Source: Rhodococcus sp. ARC_M5
Lineage (GTDB): Bacteria; Actinomycetota; Actinomycetes; Mycobacteriales; Mycobacteriaceae
Direction of reading: 5' to 3'
DNA: 64,000 nt
NCBI RefSeq assembly: GCF_022810405.1
Contig: NZ_JALGQE010000003.1
Span: 186,001 to 250,000 of the forward strand
Below, one piece after another: positions 25,513 through 34,052 of this stretch. Below the pieces are notes generated by a model that was given only the letters and a program-made list of their open reading frames with translations, was not told where the DNA came from and did not search any database. A program made the translations under genes and the position numbers. How positions within the stretch are numbered: position 1 is the stretch's first letter; every line of letters begins with the position of its first letter.

Positions 25513-26631
25513 ATGACCGGTCGTTCGGGGACCACATTTCGCAGCGTCGTGATCCGTGATGCCTACGGCAGTCCTGCATCCGAGGCATTCATGGTCGTCG
25601 CCATCGCGACCATCCTGATCACCAGGGCCTATCTGGAGTTGACCAACTATCCCCAGGTGGGTGGTAAGTCGCTGCACATCGCTCACGCCCTGTACGGCGG
25701 AGCGGCGATGATGTTCGCACTTCTCGTCGGATGGATGTTCGTCGGTTTCGGCGTTCGGGTGTTCACCGTGCTGCTCGGCGGTATCGGATTCGGACTGTTC
25801 CTCGACGAAGTCGGCAAATTCGTCACCAAGGACAACGACTATTTCTACGGCCCCTCGTCGGAGATCATGTACGTCCTGGTGGTCCTGCTGTTGGTGTTCA
25901 GCAGGATCGTCCGCGAGTTCCGCCGGCCCTCGGTCGAAGAATCGCTGGCCAACGCGGCTGCCATCGCCGCCGACGGCGTCGCGCACGGCCTACCCGAGCA
26001 TCGACGCGATTGGGCGCTACGGATGGTGGCACGAGCAGAGGCCGAGGGAGCCGATGCGAACACCGTGGCCGGGATCAGGCTGCTGCTCGGCAATTGTCGC
26101 CGGTCGAGGTCTCGCACCCACGCGCTCCGCAACGCCGTTCCCCGGCTCGTCCCGGCCTTCATCACCAGCGCCCGGTGGGTTCCCGTCGTCGGTTGGGGAT
26201 TGGTTCTGGTCTCCGGGGCCGGCGTGGGGTTCGGAATCGTCGAACTCGTCATCGGCGAACTGCACATCGACCGACGGGACCTGGCGATCGACGTCGACGG
26301 AATGGGAATCGCCAGTGGAATCCTGTTCGTCAGTGCCTGCCTCACCTTCGCCACGGCGCTGCCGGCGATGCTGAGGTTGCGTGCGGACGGGGCGCTCTGG
26401 CCGCTGCGCATCCTCCGTGTCTCCGCGTTGATCTTCACTCTGCTCAACGCTCTCGTGGACTTCGCTCAGGAGGGATTCGCCGCGCTGGTGAACGTGGCGA
26501 TCGGACTGTTCGCGCTCGCGGTCATCTCCCATCGAATCACCGTCCGCACGGTCGAGATCAACTCGGAATCTGGAGTGCTGCAGGAGGGTCGAGTCTCCGA
26601 TCACTCTCGAATCGGCGAACCAGGCCACTGA
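25513..26631 (+). CDS. Multi-pass membrane protein of unknown function
   Basis: 372 residues from ATG 25513; an inner ATG before VVAIATILITRAY is possible. About seven to eight helices are visible: a first group (AFMVVAIATILI, MMFALLVGWMFVGFGVRVF, IMYVLVVLLLVF), a soluble loop rich in Ala/Arg (residues 135-205), and a second group. The loop-proximal segment FLDEVGKFVTKDNDYFYGPS is distinctive. I cannot name a family. The 3-prime end overlaps the convergent pseudouridine synthase by 74 bases. Confidence 0.7.
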   Translation: MTGRSGTTFRSVVIRDAYGSPASEAFMVVAIATILITRAYLELTNYPQVGGKSLHIAHALYGGAAMMFALLVGWMFVGFGVRVFTVLLGGIGFGLFLDEVGKFVTKDNDYFYGPSSEIMYVLVVLLLVFSRIVREFRRPSVEESLANAAAIAADGVAHGLPEHRRDWALRMVARAEAEGADANTVAGIRLLLGNCRRSRSRTHALRNAVPRLVPAFITSARWVPVVGWGLVLVSGAGVGFGIVELVIGELHIDRRDLAIDVDGMGIASGILFVSACLTFATALPAMLRLRADGALWPLRILRVSALIFTLLNALVDFAQEGFAALVNVAIGLFALAVISHRITVRTVEINSESGVLQEGRVSDHSRIGEPGH

Positions 26632-27475
26632 GCGGATCGACGAATTCGATCGAGCGTGCCAGCAGGCGGAGCGGGTCGGAGTAGTCGTCGTCGGCGACCT
26701 CACGGAACGTGGGGTAGAAGTTGTCGCCGACGATCGGAATACCCAACGAGCACAGATGAAGCCGAAGTTGATGAGTCTTCCCGGTTCGCGGATGCAATCG
26801 ATACAGGCCGTGGGATCCGACGGTGTCGACCAGATCCACGAGTGTCTCGGCGTTGGGCTCGCCCGGTACCTCTCGGGCCTGAAGAACGCCGCGCTCCTTG
26901 ATGATTCGGCTGCGCACCGTCAACGGGAGATCGAGATCCCGGGCGAGTGGGGCGATCGCGTCGTACTGCTTGGTGATGGTGCGTTGAGCGAACAGCTCTT
27001 GGTACGGCCGGCGGGCCTGCTGCCTGACGGTGAACACCAGAACCCCGGCGGTGAGTCGATCCAGCCGATGCGCCGGGCTCAGCTCCGGCAGGTCGAACCG
27101 GCGTCGAAGCAGGACCAGGGCCGATCGCGCGATATACGCGCCGCGCGGGGTGGTGGCCAGGAAATGAGGCTTGTCGACCACCAGTAGATTCTCGTCGCGA
27201 TGGAGGATGTCGAGGGAGAACGGCACCGTCGGCTCCACCGGTGGGTCGCGGTAGAGGTAGATGTCCGCGCGTGGTCTCGCCACCGTTGCCGAATCGACGG
27301 GTACGCCTGCCGCGTCGACGATCTCGCCGCAGGCGACCTTCTCGGTCAGCCTGGCCGCGTCCTGCGGGAACCGGGCGCACAGGTACTCGAGCACCGTCGC
27401 TCCGGTCGCGACGTCGGGCATCCGCACCCGAGTGGGATCGAGACCGTCGCGCAAGGGAAGGGGAGCGGCGGGCAT
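26558..27475 (-). CDS. RluA-family pseudouridine synthase
   Basis: 305 residues. The catalytic motif HRLDRLTAGVLVF has its Asp at position 139; RTGKTHQLRLHL and IPIVGDNFYP are the usual RluA motifs. The N-terminus is short, with only an S4-like trace. It would isomerise uridines in rRNA or tRNA. The last 25 codons overlap the coding end of the convergent membrane protein gene, a fairly long antisense overlap. Confidence 0.9.
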   Translation of the reverse strand: MPAAPLPLRDGLDPTRVRMPDVATGATVLEYLCARFPQDAARLTEKVACGEIVDAAGVPVDSATVARPRADIYLYRDPPVEPTVPFSLDILHRDENLLVVDKPHFLATTPRGAYIARSALVLLRRRFDLPELSPAHRLDRLTAGVLVFTVRQQARRPYQELFAQRTITKQYDAIAPLARDLDLPLTVRSRIIKERGVLQAREVPGEPNAETLVDLVDTVGSHGLYRLHPRTGKTHQLRLHLCSLGIPIVGDNFYPTFREVADDDYSDPLRLLARSIEFVDPLSGLVRRFESDRRLDPPAALQIPS

Positions 27476-27504
27476 ATGTCGACTCTAATCGTCGGGGCAT
27501 GGAA

Positions 27505-27535
27505 ACACCCCGGTCGGAATTCCCGACCGGGGTGT
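27505..27535 (-). terminator. Terminator after the oxidoreductase gene
   Basis: A perfect 13-bp stem ACACCCCGGTCGG with its complement and a 5-base loop, between the oxidoreductase stop and the pseudouridine synthase start. Confidence 0.8.
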
Positions 27536-27564
27536 GGACTGCGGTAGAACTCTTCGGGTCCGAG

Positions 27565-28560
<996 letters not shown>

Positions 28561-28571
28561 GGTGTTTCCTC

Positions 28572-28997
28572 TTACTCGTCTTCGGTGACGGTGACGGTGA
28601 CGTCGATGTTGCCGCGGGTGGCGTTGGAGTACGGGCAGACCTGGTGGGCCTTGTCGGCCAGGGCCTGGGCGTTCTCGCGGCTCAGGTTCGGCAGAGTCAC
28701 CTCGAGGGTGACGGCGAGCTGGAAGCCGCCGTTGTCGTTGGGGCCGATGTCGACGCGAGCGCCGACGGCCGAATCGGTGACGTCGGCCTTGTCCTGGCGC
28801 GCCACCATCTGCAGTGCGGAGTGGAAGCACGCGGCATAGCCGGCAGCGAAGAGCTGCTCGGGGTTGGTGCCGTTGCCGCTGCCGCCCATGGCCTCCGGGA
28901 TGGCGAGGTCGAGATCGAGGCGTCCGTCGGAGGTGCGGGCGTGGCCGTTGCGGCCCTCTCCGGTCGCGAGAGCTTCGGCGGTGTAGATGGTCTTCAT
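28572..28997 (-). CDS. ohr: Organic hydroperoxide resistance protein Ohr
   Basis: 141-residue OsmC-fold peroxidase. Catalytic Cys57 (GYAACFHSAL) and resolving Cys121 (HQVCPYSNATRGN) are both present, with the N-terminal MGGSGNGTNPEQLFAAG motif. It reduces fatty-acid and other organic hydroperoxides, using lipoylated proteins or thiols. The ATG overlaps the ohrR stop by four bases, so the pair is co-translated. Confidence 0.94.
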   Translation of the reverse strand: MKTIYTAEALATGEGRNGHARTSDGRLDLDLAIPEAMGGSGNGTNPEQLFAAGYAACFHSALQMVARQDKADVTDSAVGARVDIGPNDNGGFQLAVTLEVTLPNLSRENAQALADKAHQVCPYSNATRGNIDVTVTVTEDE

Positions 28998-29452
28998 GAT
29001 TCTCCTTCTGTCGTGCTCGAATCGGTGTGATGCAGAGCGCTCGTCAATGCGTCGAGCGACTCTTTGAGCTTGACGAGATCGTCGACGTTCATGCCGGTTT
29101 TCTCGGCGAGCTTGCGTGGAATGTCGAGTGCGCGTGCGCGCATGGCGCTTCCGGTCTCGGTGAGGTGGATCTCGACGCGGCGTTCGTCGGTGCTCAGTCG
29201 TCGACGCTCGATGAAGCCGAGACCTTCGAGTCGCTTGAGCATCGGCGACAGTGTGCCGGTGTCCAGGTCGAGTTCGGCGCAGATGTCCTTGACGCCGCGC
29301 CCGTCCTTCTCCCACAGCACCAGCAGTACGAGGTACTGCGGGTACGTGACGCCGAGCTCGTCGAGCATCGGGCGATACACCGCGGTGGTAGCCCGCGAAG
29401 CGGAGTACAGCGCGAAGCACACCTGGCGATCGAGTGCGAGTTCGTTGGTCAC
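28994..29452 (-). CDS. ohrR: Peroxide-sensing MarR-family repressor OhrR
   Basis: 152 residues from GTG 29452. The reactive Cys12 (DRQVCFALYSASR) is the conserved peroxide sensor of OhrR; the winged helix spans about 45-105 (LDTGTLSPMLKRLEGLGFIERRR). Oxidation by organic hydroperoxides releases it from DNA and derepresses ohr. A palindromic operator overlaps its own promoter. The promoter position suggests an almost leaderless transcript. Confidence 0.93.
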   Translation of the reverse strand: MTNELALDRQVCFALYSASRATTAVYRPMLDELGVTYPQYLVLLVLWEKDGRGVKDICAELDLDTGTLSPMLKRLEGLGFIERRRLSTDERRVEIHLTETGSAMRARALDIPRKLAEKTGMNVDDLVKLKESLDALTSALHHTDSSTTEGES

Positions 29453-29459
29453 GTCCAGA

Positions 29460-29489
29460 ACAGTAGTGCACGGTTAAGTTGTGCGCAAC
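29460..29489 (-). promoter_or_regulatory. ohrR-ohr promoter with OhrR operator
   Basis: The palindrome GTTGTGCGCAAC (29478-29489) fits the OhrR-type core. On the minus strand TTGCGC (29488-29483) and TACTGT (29465-29460) make a -35/-10 pair with 17-base spacing. The TACTGT hexamer ends seven bases before the ohrR GTG, so the start of transcription falls at or next to the start codon. Confidence 0.72.
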
Positions 29490-29508
29490 CTACCTGTTCC
29501 ATGTGAGC

Positions 29509-29536
29509 GGAACTTCGTAGTGGACTACGAAGTTCC
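29509..29536 (-). terminator. Terminator after the siderophore-binding lipoprotein gene
   Basis: A perfect 12-bp stem GGAACTTCGTAG with its complement and the 4-base loop TGGA, 13 bases beyond the stop of the lipoprotein gene. Confidence 0.78.
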
Positions 29537-29549
29537 ATGCACGTGGGGG

Positions 29550-30593
29550 TCAGCCCTGCAGGGCGTTCTTCAAGCCGTCGAGCACGATGGTTGCCGCGGT
29601 CGGACCGGCGTTGAGGTACCACGGGTCGTCGTCGACGCGCACGATGTGGTTCTCGGTGGCCGCGCTCATTCCGGTCCACAGCGGGTTCGTGGTGTACGAC
29701 GCGGCGCTCGAATCGGCTTCGGCGTCCTGGCTGGAGACGAACACCCAGTCCGCGTTCGCCAGTTGAATCTCTTCCTCGCTGAAGTCCTGGGAAGTCTTGT
29801 CGAACTGCTGGCTTTCCGGCCGCGCCAGTCCGGCGTCCCAGGCGATGTAACCGGCGAACGACGGAACGCCGAACACTCGCGCGCGATCAGCGGTGAAGCG
29901 AACGAAGGAGACCGTGGGCGTGCCGCCATCGGCAACCGAATTACCCAGTGCCGCAGCGTCGGAGGTAAAGGTGTCGAGGAAGCTCTGGGCTTGCTCGGTG
30001 CGGCCGAGCGCGTCGCCGAGAAGCAGGAAGTCCTGCTTCCAGTTCACTCCGGTGCCCTCGGTGAGCACGGTCGGAGCGATGGTCGAGAGAGTCGAATAGA
30101 TGTCCTCCGAGCCTGCCTTGTTCGCCAGGATGAGGTCCGGTTCGACGGCGGCGATCGCCTCGATGTCGACTTCTTGCCGGTTGCCGACGTCGACGAACTG
30201 CGACATGCGATCCGCGTACTGCGGGAACGAGAAGCTGATGTAGTCCGGAACCAGTGCGGCACCGTCCCCGTAGGCGACTCCGGTGGGTACGACGCCCAGA
30301 GTGAGGGCCGCGTCGAGCTGGCCGGTGGCGATCACGACGATCTTCGTCGGTTCGGCGGGGATTTCGGTGGACCCACCGAAGTGCCCGACGGTGCGGGGAA
30401 ACACTCCGTCCGCGGCTCCCGAACCCATCCCGTCGGGAATGCCGGTCGGGCCTGGTGCGTCCGTGACGGCGTCGCCGGTAGTGGATTCATTGCTGGTGGA
30501 CGGAGTGGCCGTCTGCTCGTCGGTGTCGCCGCAGGCAACGGTGGTCAGTGCGGTGACCGCGGCGATCGTGGTGGCCAGGAGTAGACGTTTCAC
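29550..30593 (-). CDS. Iron-siderophore ABC transporter substrate-binding lipoprotein
   Basis: 347 residues from GTG 30593 (MKRLLLATT); a GTG 15 bases upstream (30608) would add five charged residues before the signal peptide and is less likely. Lipobox TTVACG with Cys21. The mature part is a FepB/FhuD-type binding fold: TKIVVIATGQLDAALTLGV, EPDLILANKAG and a C-terminal helix. No permease or ATPase gene is adjacent, so it must work with a transporter encoded elsewhere. An iron-box-like site overlaps the promoter. Confidence 0.88.
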   Translation of the reverse strand: MKRLLLATTIAAVTALTTVACGDTDEQTATPSTSNESTTGDAVTDAPGPTGIPDGMGSGAADGVFPRTVGHFGGSTEIPAEPTKIVVIATGQLDAALTLGVVPTGVAYGDGAALVPDYISFSFPQYADRMSQFVDVGNRQEVDIEAIAAVEPDLILANKAGSEDIYSTLSTIAPTVLTEGTGVNWKQDFLLLGDALGRTEQAQSFLDTFTSDAAALGNSVADGGTPTVSFVRFTADRARVFGVPSFAGYIAWDAGLARPESQQFDKTSQDFSEEEIQLANADWVFVSSQDAEADSSAASYTTNPLWTGMSAATENHIVRVDDDPWYLNAGPTAATIVLDGLKNALQG

Positions 30594-30621
30594 TTCGTTC
30601 TCTTTCACGGGTCCGACAGAG

Positions 30622-30640
30622 GCAGGTAACGCTAGCCTAA
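30622..30640 (-). promoter_or_regulatory. IdeR/DtxR iron-box-like site
   Basis: The minus strand reads TTAGGCTAGCGTTACCTGC, matching 13 of 19 positions of the consensus TTAGGTTAGGCTAACCTAA, 28 bases before the lipoprotein GTG. It predicts iron repression of the siderophore-binding protein. Confidence 0.65.
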
Positions 30641-30675
30641 ACCTCGACGGGCCGAGATCGGTGCTGCGCGTCTGC

Positions 30676-30681
30676 TACGGT
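30676..30681 (+). promoter_or_regulatory. -10 hexamer of the aroG leader transcript
   Basis: TACGGT ends six bases before the ATG of the leader peptide, which places +1 on that A: a leaderless leader peptide, common in actinobacteria. No good -35 is seen. Confidence 0.55.
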
Positions 30682-30687
30682 GCTCTC

Positions 30688-30756
30688 ATGCAGCGCACGT
30701 ATTTCTGGTTTAGCAGGCCGGCCCCGGGTGGGTCAGCCAGCGACGCCATGCGCTGA
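30688..30756 (+). CDS. Aromatic leader peptide of aroG (attenuator)
   Basis: A 22-codon ORF, ATG 30688 to TGA 30754-30756, beginning MQRTYFWFSRPAPGG. Four consecutive aromatic codons (Tyr-Phe-Trp-Phe) are read just before a region of competing RNA stems and 86 bases before DAHP synthase. Ribosome stalling on uncharged tRNA-Tyr, -Phe or -Trp is the classical switch; Corynebacterium has a comparable leader before its DAHP synthase gene. Confidence 0.85.
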   Translation: MQRTYFWFSRPAPGGSASDAMR

Positions 30757-30822
30757 ACTTCCACCCCACGAGCCGGATACAGACCGGCTCGAAGTGCGTG
30801 TGGAGCATGATGAGCCGGCCTG
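30714..30822 (+). promoter_or_regulatory. Attenuator stems between leader peptide and aroG
   Basis: CGAGCCGG/CCGGCTCG form a perfect 8-bp hairpin (30769-30776 with 30784-30791, loop ATACAGA). CAGGCCGGC inside the leader ORF (30714-30722) is fully complementary to GCCGGCCTG at 30814-30822, close to the aroG ribosome site. Ribosome position would decide which pairing forms. Folding energies were not computed. Confidence 0.65.
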
Positions 30823-30841
30823 GGAACAGGAACGCCCTCTC

Positions 30842-31933
30842 ATGACACTCTCTCTCGACACCCCACCTCTCGACGATCAGCGGACCATCAGTATCAGTCC
30901 ACTGATTGCCCCGTCGGTGCTGCGCCGCGAACACGCTGTGGACGACGCGATCTCGGCGACCGTCCGAACCGGACGTGCGGGAGTGGTCGACGTGCTGGAC
31001 GGCACCGACGATCGGCTGATCGTCGTGGTCGGCCCGTGCTCGGTGCACGACACCGACGCGGCTCTCGACTACGCCCGCCGACTTGCCGCCACGGCAGCCG
31101 AATTGGGCGACCGACTGCACATCGTCATGCGGGTCTACTTCGAGAAGCCCCGGACGACGCTCGGCTGGAAGGGGCTGATCAACGACCCGCACCTCGACGG
31201 CAGCTTCGACATCAACGCCGGACTACGGGTGGGACGCCAACTGCTGCTCGATATTTCGGCGCTCGGTCTGCCGGTCGGATGCGAATTCCTCGACCCGATC
31301 ACTCCGCAGTACATCGCAGACCTGGTGAGCTACGGCGCGATCGGTGCACGGACCGCTGCGAGCCAGGTGCACCGCCAGCTGTGCAGTGCGCTGTCGATGC
31401 CGGTGGGGATCAAGAACTCCACCGAGGGTGACATCCAGGTAGCGGTCGACGGAACTCGCGCCGCCGCGGCGAGTCATGTCTTCCCCGGCACCGATCTGGA
31501 CGGCCAAGCAGCGCTCATTCGTACCGTCGGAAACCCGGACTGCCACGTCATTCTCCGCGGGGGCGTCGACGGACCGAACTACGACGCCGAATCGGTCGCC
31601 GATACCGTTGCGCGACTGCGTAAGTCGGGCCTGCCGGAGCGCGTTGTCATCGACGCAAGTCACGGCAACAGCCGCAAGGACCACAACAAGCAGGTGGACG
31701 TCGTCACCGACGTGGCCGCCCGGGTAGCGGCAGGCGAACACGGCATCGTCGGTCTGATGCTCGAGAGTTTCCTGGTCGAGGGGCGTCAGGATCTCGAACT
31801 CGGTCGCCGCGACGATCTGGTCTACGGGCAGTCGATCACCGATGCCTGCCTCGACTGGGACACCACGGCAACACAGTTGAACGTGCTGGCTGCGGCGGTC
31901 GAGGAGCGTCGGAACTCCCGAACCGCTCGCTAA
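30842..31933 (+). CDS. aroG: 3-Deoxy-7-phosphoheptulonate synthase (DAHP synthase, class I)
   Basis: 363 residues from ATG 30842, with AGGAACG upstream. It joins phosphoenolpyruvate and erythrose-4-phosphate, the first step to Phe, Tyr and Trp. Class I motifs: VVGPCSVHD, MRVYFEKPRTTLGWKGL, GARTAASQVHRQL (phosphate loop), IKNSTEGD, DASHGNSRKDH and the late GVMLES-like GLMLESFL. This is the AroF/G/H type, not the class II enzyme of M. tuberculosis. It is preceded by an aromatic leader peptide and converges with the AlkB-like gene, the stop codons overlapping. Confidence 0.95.
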   Translation: MTLSLDTPPLDDQRTISISPLIAPSVLRREHAVDDAISATVRTGRAGVVDVLDGTDDRLIVVVGPCSVHDTDAALDYARRLAATAAELGDRLHIVMRVYFEKPRTTLGWKGLINDPHLDGSFDINAGLRVGRQLLLDISALGLPVGCEFLDPITPQYIADLVSYGAIGARTAASQVHRQLCSALSMPVGIKNSTEGDIQVAVDGTRAAAASHVFPGTDLDGQAALIRTVGNPDCHVILRGGVDGPNYDAESVADTVARLRKSGLPERVVIDASHGNSRKDHNKQVDVVTDVAARVAAGEHGIVGLMLESFLVEGRQDLELGRRDDLVYGQSITDACLDWDTTATQLNVLAAAVEERRNSRTAR

Positions 31934-32550
31934 CGAACCCCGCGCGGTCGGAATTGCACGCTGATGCGTGGGCCGGTCGCGCGGGTGGACTTGGGTACGG
32001 CATGTTCCCAGGTCCGTTGACACGAGCCACCCATCACCACCAGGTCTCCGTGACCGAGCGTGAATTTCAGCGACGTTCCGCCGCCACGCGGTCTGAGCAT
32101 GAGTTGCCTTGTGGCACCGAGCGATACGATCGCGACCATGGTGTCCTCGGTGGCGCTGCGGCCGATGTTGTCGCCGTGCCAGGCCACGCTGTCGGAGCCG
32201 TCGCGGTAGTAGCACAGTCCGGCGGTGGCGAAGGACTCGCCGAGTTCGTCGCGGTAGTGCTCGTCGAGGGCGTCGCGCGCGTCGTACAGCGTTGCGTCGG
32301 GCCAACGCTCGCGCTCGCCGTAGAACCGAAGCAGCCGTGGCACATCGACCACGCGGTCGTACATCTGTCTGCGTTCGGCGCGCCAATCGACGTCGGTCAC
32401 CAGCGAGTCGAAGAGATCGGTATCGGACAACCAACCCGGGCGAACGTCCACCCACGCCCCGAGTGTGAGTTCGCGACGGGTGACGGACTCGAGCGACCCG
32501 ACGCCGCCCTCCGCGTCACCGAACAACGAGCCTTGCATCGCGAGCGACAT
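31930..32550 (-). CDS. alkB: AlkB-like 2-oxoglutarate/Fe(II) dioxygenase
   Basis: 206 residues from ATG 32550; a second ATG four codons later is possible. The iron ligands are visible as WHGDN (His and Asp) and the later EHAVPKS (His), with the 2-oxoglutarate Arg in RISVQFRPR. FGDAEGG near the start and LMLRPRGGG are typical of AlkB homologues that remove alkyl groups from bases oxidatively. No Ada or AlkA gene is adjacent. Substrate (DNA, RNA or other) is not determined. Confidence 0.85.
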   Translation of the reverse strand: MSLAMQGSLFGDAEGGVGSLESVTRRELTLGAWVDVRPGWLSDTDLFDSLVTDVDWRAERRQMYDRVVDVPRLLRFYGERERWPDATLYDARDALDEHYRDELGESFATAGLCYYRDGSDSVAWHGDNIGRSATEDTMVAIVSLGATRQLMLRPRGGGTSLKFTLGHGDLVVMGGSCQRTWEHAVPKSTRATGPRISVQFRPRGVR

Positions 32551-32608
32551 GGTTCGACTGTATCGAACAGGTGTTCCCATTTCCAGTGACCGGCGGTATT
32601 GTCCCACC

Positions 32609-33034
32609 ATGGGATACGTATTTCAGGTCGTCGTGGACAGCGTCAACCCCCATGCGCTGGCGAAGTGGTGGGCGCAGACTCTGGGTTGGCAGTCCGAACC
32701 CAGCAACGAGGACTTCATCCGTGAGATGGTCGCCGCTGGACACGCTCGCGACGAGGACACGACCACCTTCGAGGGCGTTCTCGTGTGGCGGGCCGGCGCG
32801 GGCATCGTCGACGCCGAGTCGCCCGGCACCCCGCGAGTGCTCTTTCAATCGGTGCCCGAGGCCAAAACGGTGAAGAATCGGTTGCACCTCGACATCCGCG
32901 TCGGCGACGAGCGCGAATCGGTGGTGACGGAACTCGAAGCGCGGGGCGCGACGGTACTGCATCGAGGACAGCAGGGCCCCAGCGTCTGGATCACCATGAC
33001 CGACCCGGAGGGCAACGAGTTCTGCGTCAGCTGA
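32609..33034 (+). CDS. VOC-superfamily (glyoxalase-like) protein
   Basis: 141 residues, ATG 32609. Two beta-alpha-beta-beta-beta repeats are visible: VFQVVVDSVNPHALAKWWAQTLGW and HLDIRVGDERESVVTELEARGATVLHRG, ending MTDPEGNEFCVS, the common C-terminal metal-Glu motif of VOC proteins. Substrate unknown. Divergent from the AlkB-like gene with 58 bases between, and overlapping the AraC gene by eight bases at the 3-prime end. Confidence 0.85.
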   Translation: MGYVFQVVVDSVNPHALAKWWAQTLGWQSEPSNEDFIREMVAAGHARDEDTTTFEGVLVWRAGAGIVDAESPGTPRVLFQSVPEAKTVKNRLHLDIRVGDERESVVTELEARGATVLHRGQQGPSVWITMTDPEGNEFCVS

Positions 33035-34052
33035 GACGGTATGCGCCGGGGGTCTGGCCGGTCCACCGCTTGAAGGCTCGGCGAAAGGCACTCGGCTCGG
33101 AGAAGCCCAATCGGGTCGAGATGTCGTCGACGCTGTCGCCGCGGCTGAGCCCGGAGATCGCCGCATCGCGCAGAACCTCTTCTCGCAGTTGGTTGATCGA
33201 GGTGCCCTCCTGCCGAAGGATGCGTCGCAGATGCGGTGGGCTGATGTTGAGCATTGCCGCGATTTCCTCGGTCCCCGGTGCGCCGCCCTTGAATCCGGTT
33301 TCCAGAGCGCGGCGGACCTGGCTCGAGGCCGTGCTGTCGTAATCTCGCGACGAGAACAGCAGATTGGGCGATTCCGCGAGATACTCCGCCAGAGTGGCCT
33401 CGGTCTGCACGATCGGTGCTCGCATCACAGCAGTGTCGAATTCGAGTGTGGCGAGATCGGTTCCGAACTCGACGTGGGTGCCGAAGATGGCGTCGTACAT
33501 CTTCCCGGCCTCCGGTCCCGGTAACGCGTAGGGCAGCTGGACCGACAGCAGTTTGACCCGGCTGCCGATGAGCCAGGCCGCGAATCGGTGCAGCAGAATC
33601 AACAGAAAATCGGTCAGCAAGCGTTCGGCGAGTTCGTTGGCTTCCGGGCTCAGGTGCGTGGTGGGGGTGACGTGCACCGTCAACACCGTGGACTCCTCGG
33701 TCCGATCCAACGTCATGGGGCGTACCGGAATCAACACCCGCATGGTCTCGGACATCCGAATCAGTGCCGCCCACAGGTTCTCGGTGTGGATGAGCGTCTG
33801 ACACACCACGCGAAAGCTCCCGCGCCGCACCGGTACTGCGGCGAGGCCGAACAGTTCGTCGCCGGTCATCGTCCAGACCGCCTGGGTGAACGCGGTGACC
33901 TGCCGGGTGGTCAGACGCTCGGCCGGGTTGTCGAGAATGGTGGATCCGATGCCCGCCATCGACAACGGGTAGGTCAGGTCGACACCACTGTTCGTCGCGA
34001 GGTCGACGGCTTGTCTGACGAAATACGCCGGGATCGTCGGCTGCGGAGTCAC
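33027..34052 (-). CDS. AraC-family regulator with arabinose-binding-like N-domain
   Basis: 341 residues from GTG 34052, chosen because GTGA overlaps the aminotransferase stop. The N-terminal 200 residues resemble the PF12625-type domain of AraC regulators (ATNSGVDLTYPLSMAGI); the C-terminal 95 residues are two helix-turn-helix units (EIAAMLNISPPHLRRILRQEG and DDISTRLGFSEPSAFRRAF). It probably responds to a hydrophobic or amino-acid-derived ligand and may govern the aminotransferase. Confidence 0.88.
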   Translation of the reverse strand: MTPQPTIPAYFVRQAVDLATNSGVDLTYPLSMAGIGSTILDNPAERLTTRQVTAFTQAVWTMTGDELFGLAAVPVRRGSFRVVCQTLIHTENLWAALIRMSETMRVLIPVRPMTLDRTEESTVLTVHVTPTTHLSPEANELAERLLTDFLLILLHRFAAWLIGSRVKLLSVQLPYALPGPEAGKMYDAIFGTHVEFGTDLATLEFDTAVMRAPIVQTEATLAEYLAESPNLLFSSRDYDSTASSQVRRALETGFKGGAPGTEEIAAMLNISPPHLRRILRQEGTSINQLREEVLRDAAISGLSRGDSVDDISTRLGFSEPSAFRRAFKRWTGQTPGAYRLS

